From assembly GCF_003601975.1 (NCBI RefSeq), contig NZ_QZWZ01000048.1, forward strand, positions 1 to 43,736: a stretch of DNA of 43,736 nt, in the 5' to 3' direction. Of the stretch, positions 42,603 to 43,736 are shown in pieces. The translations under genes were made by a program, and so were the position numbers. Under the pieces are notes generated by a model that was given only the letters and a program-made list of their open reading frames with translations, was not told the origin of the DNA and did not search any database. Each line of letters begins with the position of its first letter. Within the stretch, counting starts at the first letter, position 1. This DNA is from Mesorhizobium waimense (lineage in GTDB: Bacteria; Pseudomonadota; Alphaproteobacteria; Rhizobiales; Rhizobiaceae).

Positions 42603-42757
42603 TCATGCGGCGCCGGTTTCTCTGTGCTCGTGATTGTCGTTGGCCATGCCGGGATACCATTGCCGGAAGGTCGAGCGGAGGGAACCGTCTAGGGTCTGCG
42701 TGCGGGTTTGCAGCAGAAGATGCGCGCCAATCCTGCTCCACTGCATCTGCTGTTTCT
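42603..42757 (-). mobile_element. C-terminal remnant of a transposase
   Basis: About 50 residues ending RETGAA: KQQMQWSRIGAHLLLQTRTQ and FRQWYPGMANDNHE. This tail is one I recognise from transposases of rhizobial IS elements, but I cannot fix the IS family. It is cut at 42757 where the inverted repeat of an IS6-type element begins. Confidence 0.6.
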
Positions 42758-43226
42758 GGTTGTGTTGCAAACTTTCGCGGGCATGGCTTAAGGGCCGAAG
42801 CATGGGAAAATAGCCTTGATTATGCGGCGAGGATGTCGAACTGCTCGGCCAGCGACGGATCTGGATTGAAGGCGTACCTTGCCTGTCGTTTGCGCATCAT
42901 GTGGACCATTTCGATGCCGGACAGGATGATGTTGGCCGTCGCTGGAGATTTGAAGCCGAGCATCGGTCGCACGCGGCGCTTGATGCGCCGATGGTGCTGC
43001 TCGATGTGATTGTTCTTTTCCGGATTGCGATCGGCTTCAACCAGCGCCGCGAGCGGTCCTGCAATCGGCTTGTCGCATCGCAGGAAACTATCGCCTCGTG
43101 GTTGGTCTGGCTGCCGTCGATGACGACGCGATCGGGCCGGCCGTGGCGTTCCAGCGCCTTGCTGAAGAAGCGCTTGGCCGCAGCCAGGTCACGGTGCTCG
43201 CTGAACCAGAACTCGACCGTGTCGCC
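42758..43226 (-). mobile_element. IS6-family element, 5'-truncated and frameshifted
   Basis: The right part of an IS6-type element. A terminal inverted repeat GGTTGTGTTGCAAA (42758-42771) resembles the IS6/IS26 end. The transposase C-terminal half reads GDTVEFWFSEHRDLAAAKRF, LERHGRPDRVVIDGSQTNHE, then after a two-base shift near 43020 NNHIEQHHRRIKRRVRPMLG and YAFNPDPSLAEQFDILAA with the stop at 42820. The DDE residues of the second half are largely there, but the N-terminus is missing and its broken end abuts the panB fragment at about 43226. Confidence 0.88.
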
Positions 43227-43227
43227 G

Positions 43228-43736
43228 ACGCTGATGATCCTGCACGGCAAGGCGGTGCGGCGTGGCCTTAAGCGTGCGCTCATGGTCGTCGAAATGCCGT
43301 TCGGCTCCTATGAGGAAGATCCTGAACAGGCTTTCCGAAACGCAGCCCGTGTGATGACCGAGACCGGTTGTGCGGCCGTCAAGATCGAGGGCGGCGAGGC
43401 AATGGCGGAGACGATCCATTTCCTCGCCGCGCGTGGCATACCGGTCATGGCCCATGCCGGCCTGACCCCGCAGGCGGTCAATACTTTCGGCGGCTATCGT
43501 GTGCAGGGCAGGAGCGAGGACGGTGAGCGCATCCGGCGCGATGCCCAGGCAGCGGCGAAGGCCGGTGCTTTTTCGGTCGTGCTGGAAAAGGTGCCTCAGC
43601 CACTCGCCTGGCGGATCACCAACGAGGTGGCGGTTCCGACGATCGGAATCGGGCCTCGCCAGCGTGCGACGGGCAGATCCTGGTGGTCGACGACATGCTT
43701 GCCTGTTCGGCGACTTCCGCCCGAAATTCGTCAAGC
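43228..43736 (+). pseudogene. panB: PanB (ketopantoate hydroxymethyltransferase) fragment
   Basis: Begins inside the gene at TLMILHGKAV and continues VVEMPFGSYEEDPEQAFRNA, AARVMTETGCAAVKIEGGEA, MAHAGLTPQAVNTFGGYRVQ and FSVVLEKVPQPLAWRITNEV. After TIGIG one missing G near 43652 shifts the frame to ASPACDGQILVVDDML, and a second missing G near 43692 is needed to reach LFGDFRPKFVK at the window edge. PanB makes ketopantoate for pantothenate and coenzyme A. With no start, two frameshifts and an IS6 junction at its 5' end, this copy should be dead. Both lesions are single G losses in GG or GGG runs, so sequence error is possible for them but not for the truncation. Confidence 0.88.

Overview
The window looks like accessory DNA of an alphaproteobacterium of the Hyphomicrobiales, probably Mesorhizobium-like. 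I infer this from the GC-rich coding style, the mix of IS remnants, and a palindrome inside the hyp operon of a kind I recall from rhizobial intergenic regions. The taxonomy was not tested. Many loci are damaged by single-base indels, small tandem duplications or IS elements, so much of the window reads as a decaying island. Several indels lie in short homopolymers, so some could be sequence errors.

Region 1 (1-1723): the start of an IS630-family transposase running off the left edge, then a frameshifted GcvT/sarcosine-dehydrogenase-type fragment and about 660 bases with no recognisable gene.

Region 2 (1724-19825, all minus strand): a complete [NiFe]-hydrogenase locus. Structural genes match the oxygen-tolerant, high-affinity group 1h ('actinobacterial-type', Hhy) enzymes: a small subunit without a Tat signal and with an altered Fe-S ligand set, and a large subunit with a DSCxxCTVH end. 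In transcription order there are: a HoxA/NtrC-like activator with a degenerate receiver; a small zinc-ribbon ORF; a sigma-54 element matching the consensus at every fixed position; hhyS; hhyL; two tandem paralogous four-Cys proteins; the maturation protease; a 102-aa protein; a TPR protein; two tiny membrane proteins; a NifU-Rieske fusion; an NHL propeller; hypF; hypC; a SIS-domain protein; hypD; hypE; hypA; a His-rich hypB; and a nickel permease. Most of these genes are translationally coupled. Together they should import and store nickel, build the NiFe(CN)2CO site, process the large subunit and pass electrons from H2 to respiration.

Region 3 (19904-30534, minus strand): a frameshifted HAD phosphatase and a 5'-truncated IS110 transposase that has cut off the end of a three-gene nucleic-acid-processing operon. 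That operon is a 1987-aa DUF4011-helicase-Vsr protein (Hhe-like anti-phage protein), an SbcD/Mre11-like nuclease and an SbcC/YhaN-like coiled-coil ATPase. The ATPase is frameshifted, truncated and carries an exact 114-bp tandem duplication. This operon is the best candidate for an under-described defence module.

Region 4 (30535-33551): poorly coding DNA with phage-like remnants (a lysis-type small protein, hypotheticals, hairpins) and a frameshifted protein with a HEPN-like RNxxxH motif.

Region 5 (33552-42312): a DUF309 gene and a lysine/pipecolate catabolic operon. It comprises a divergent LysR regulator, HglS (2-oxoadipate to D-2-hydroxyglutarate), a D-2-hydroxyglutarate dehydrogenase, AmaB, an aminotransferase and an AmaA-like oxidase. 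The pathway would lead to 2-oxoglutarate, but the dehydrogenase has shuffled and inverted internal blocks and the oxidase is frameshifted by a 4-bp duplication.

Region 6 (42313-43736): a junkyard of a type III restriction helicase fragment, two transposase remnants (one IS6 family) and a 5'-truncated, frameshifted panB.
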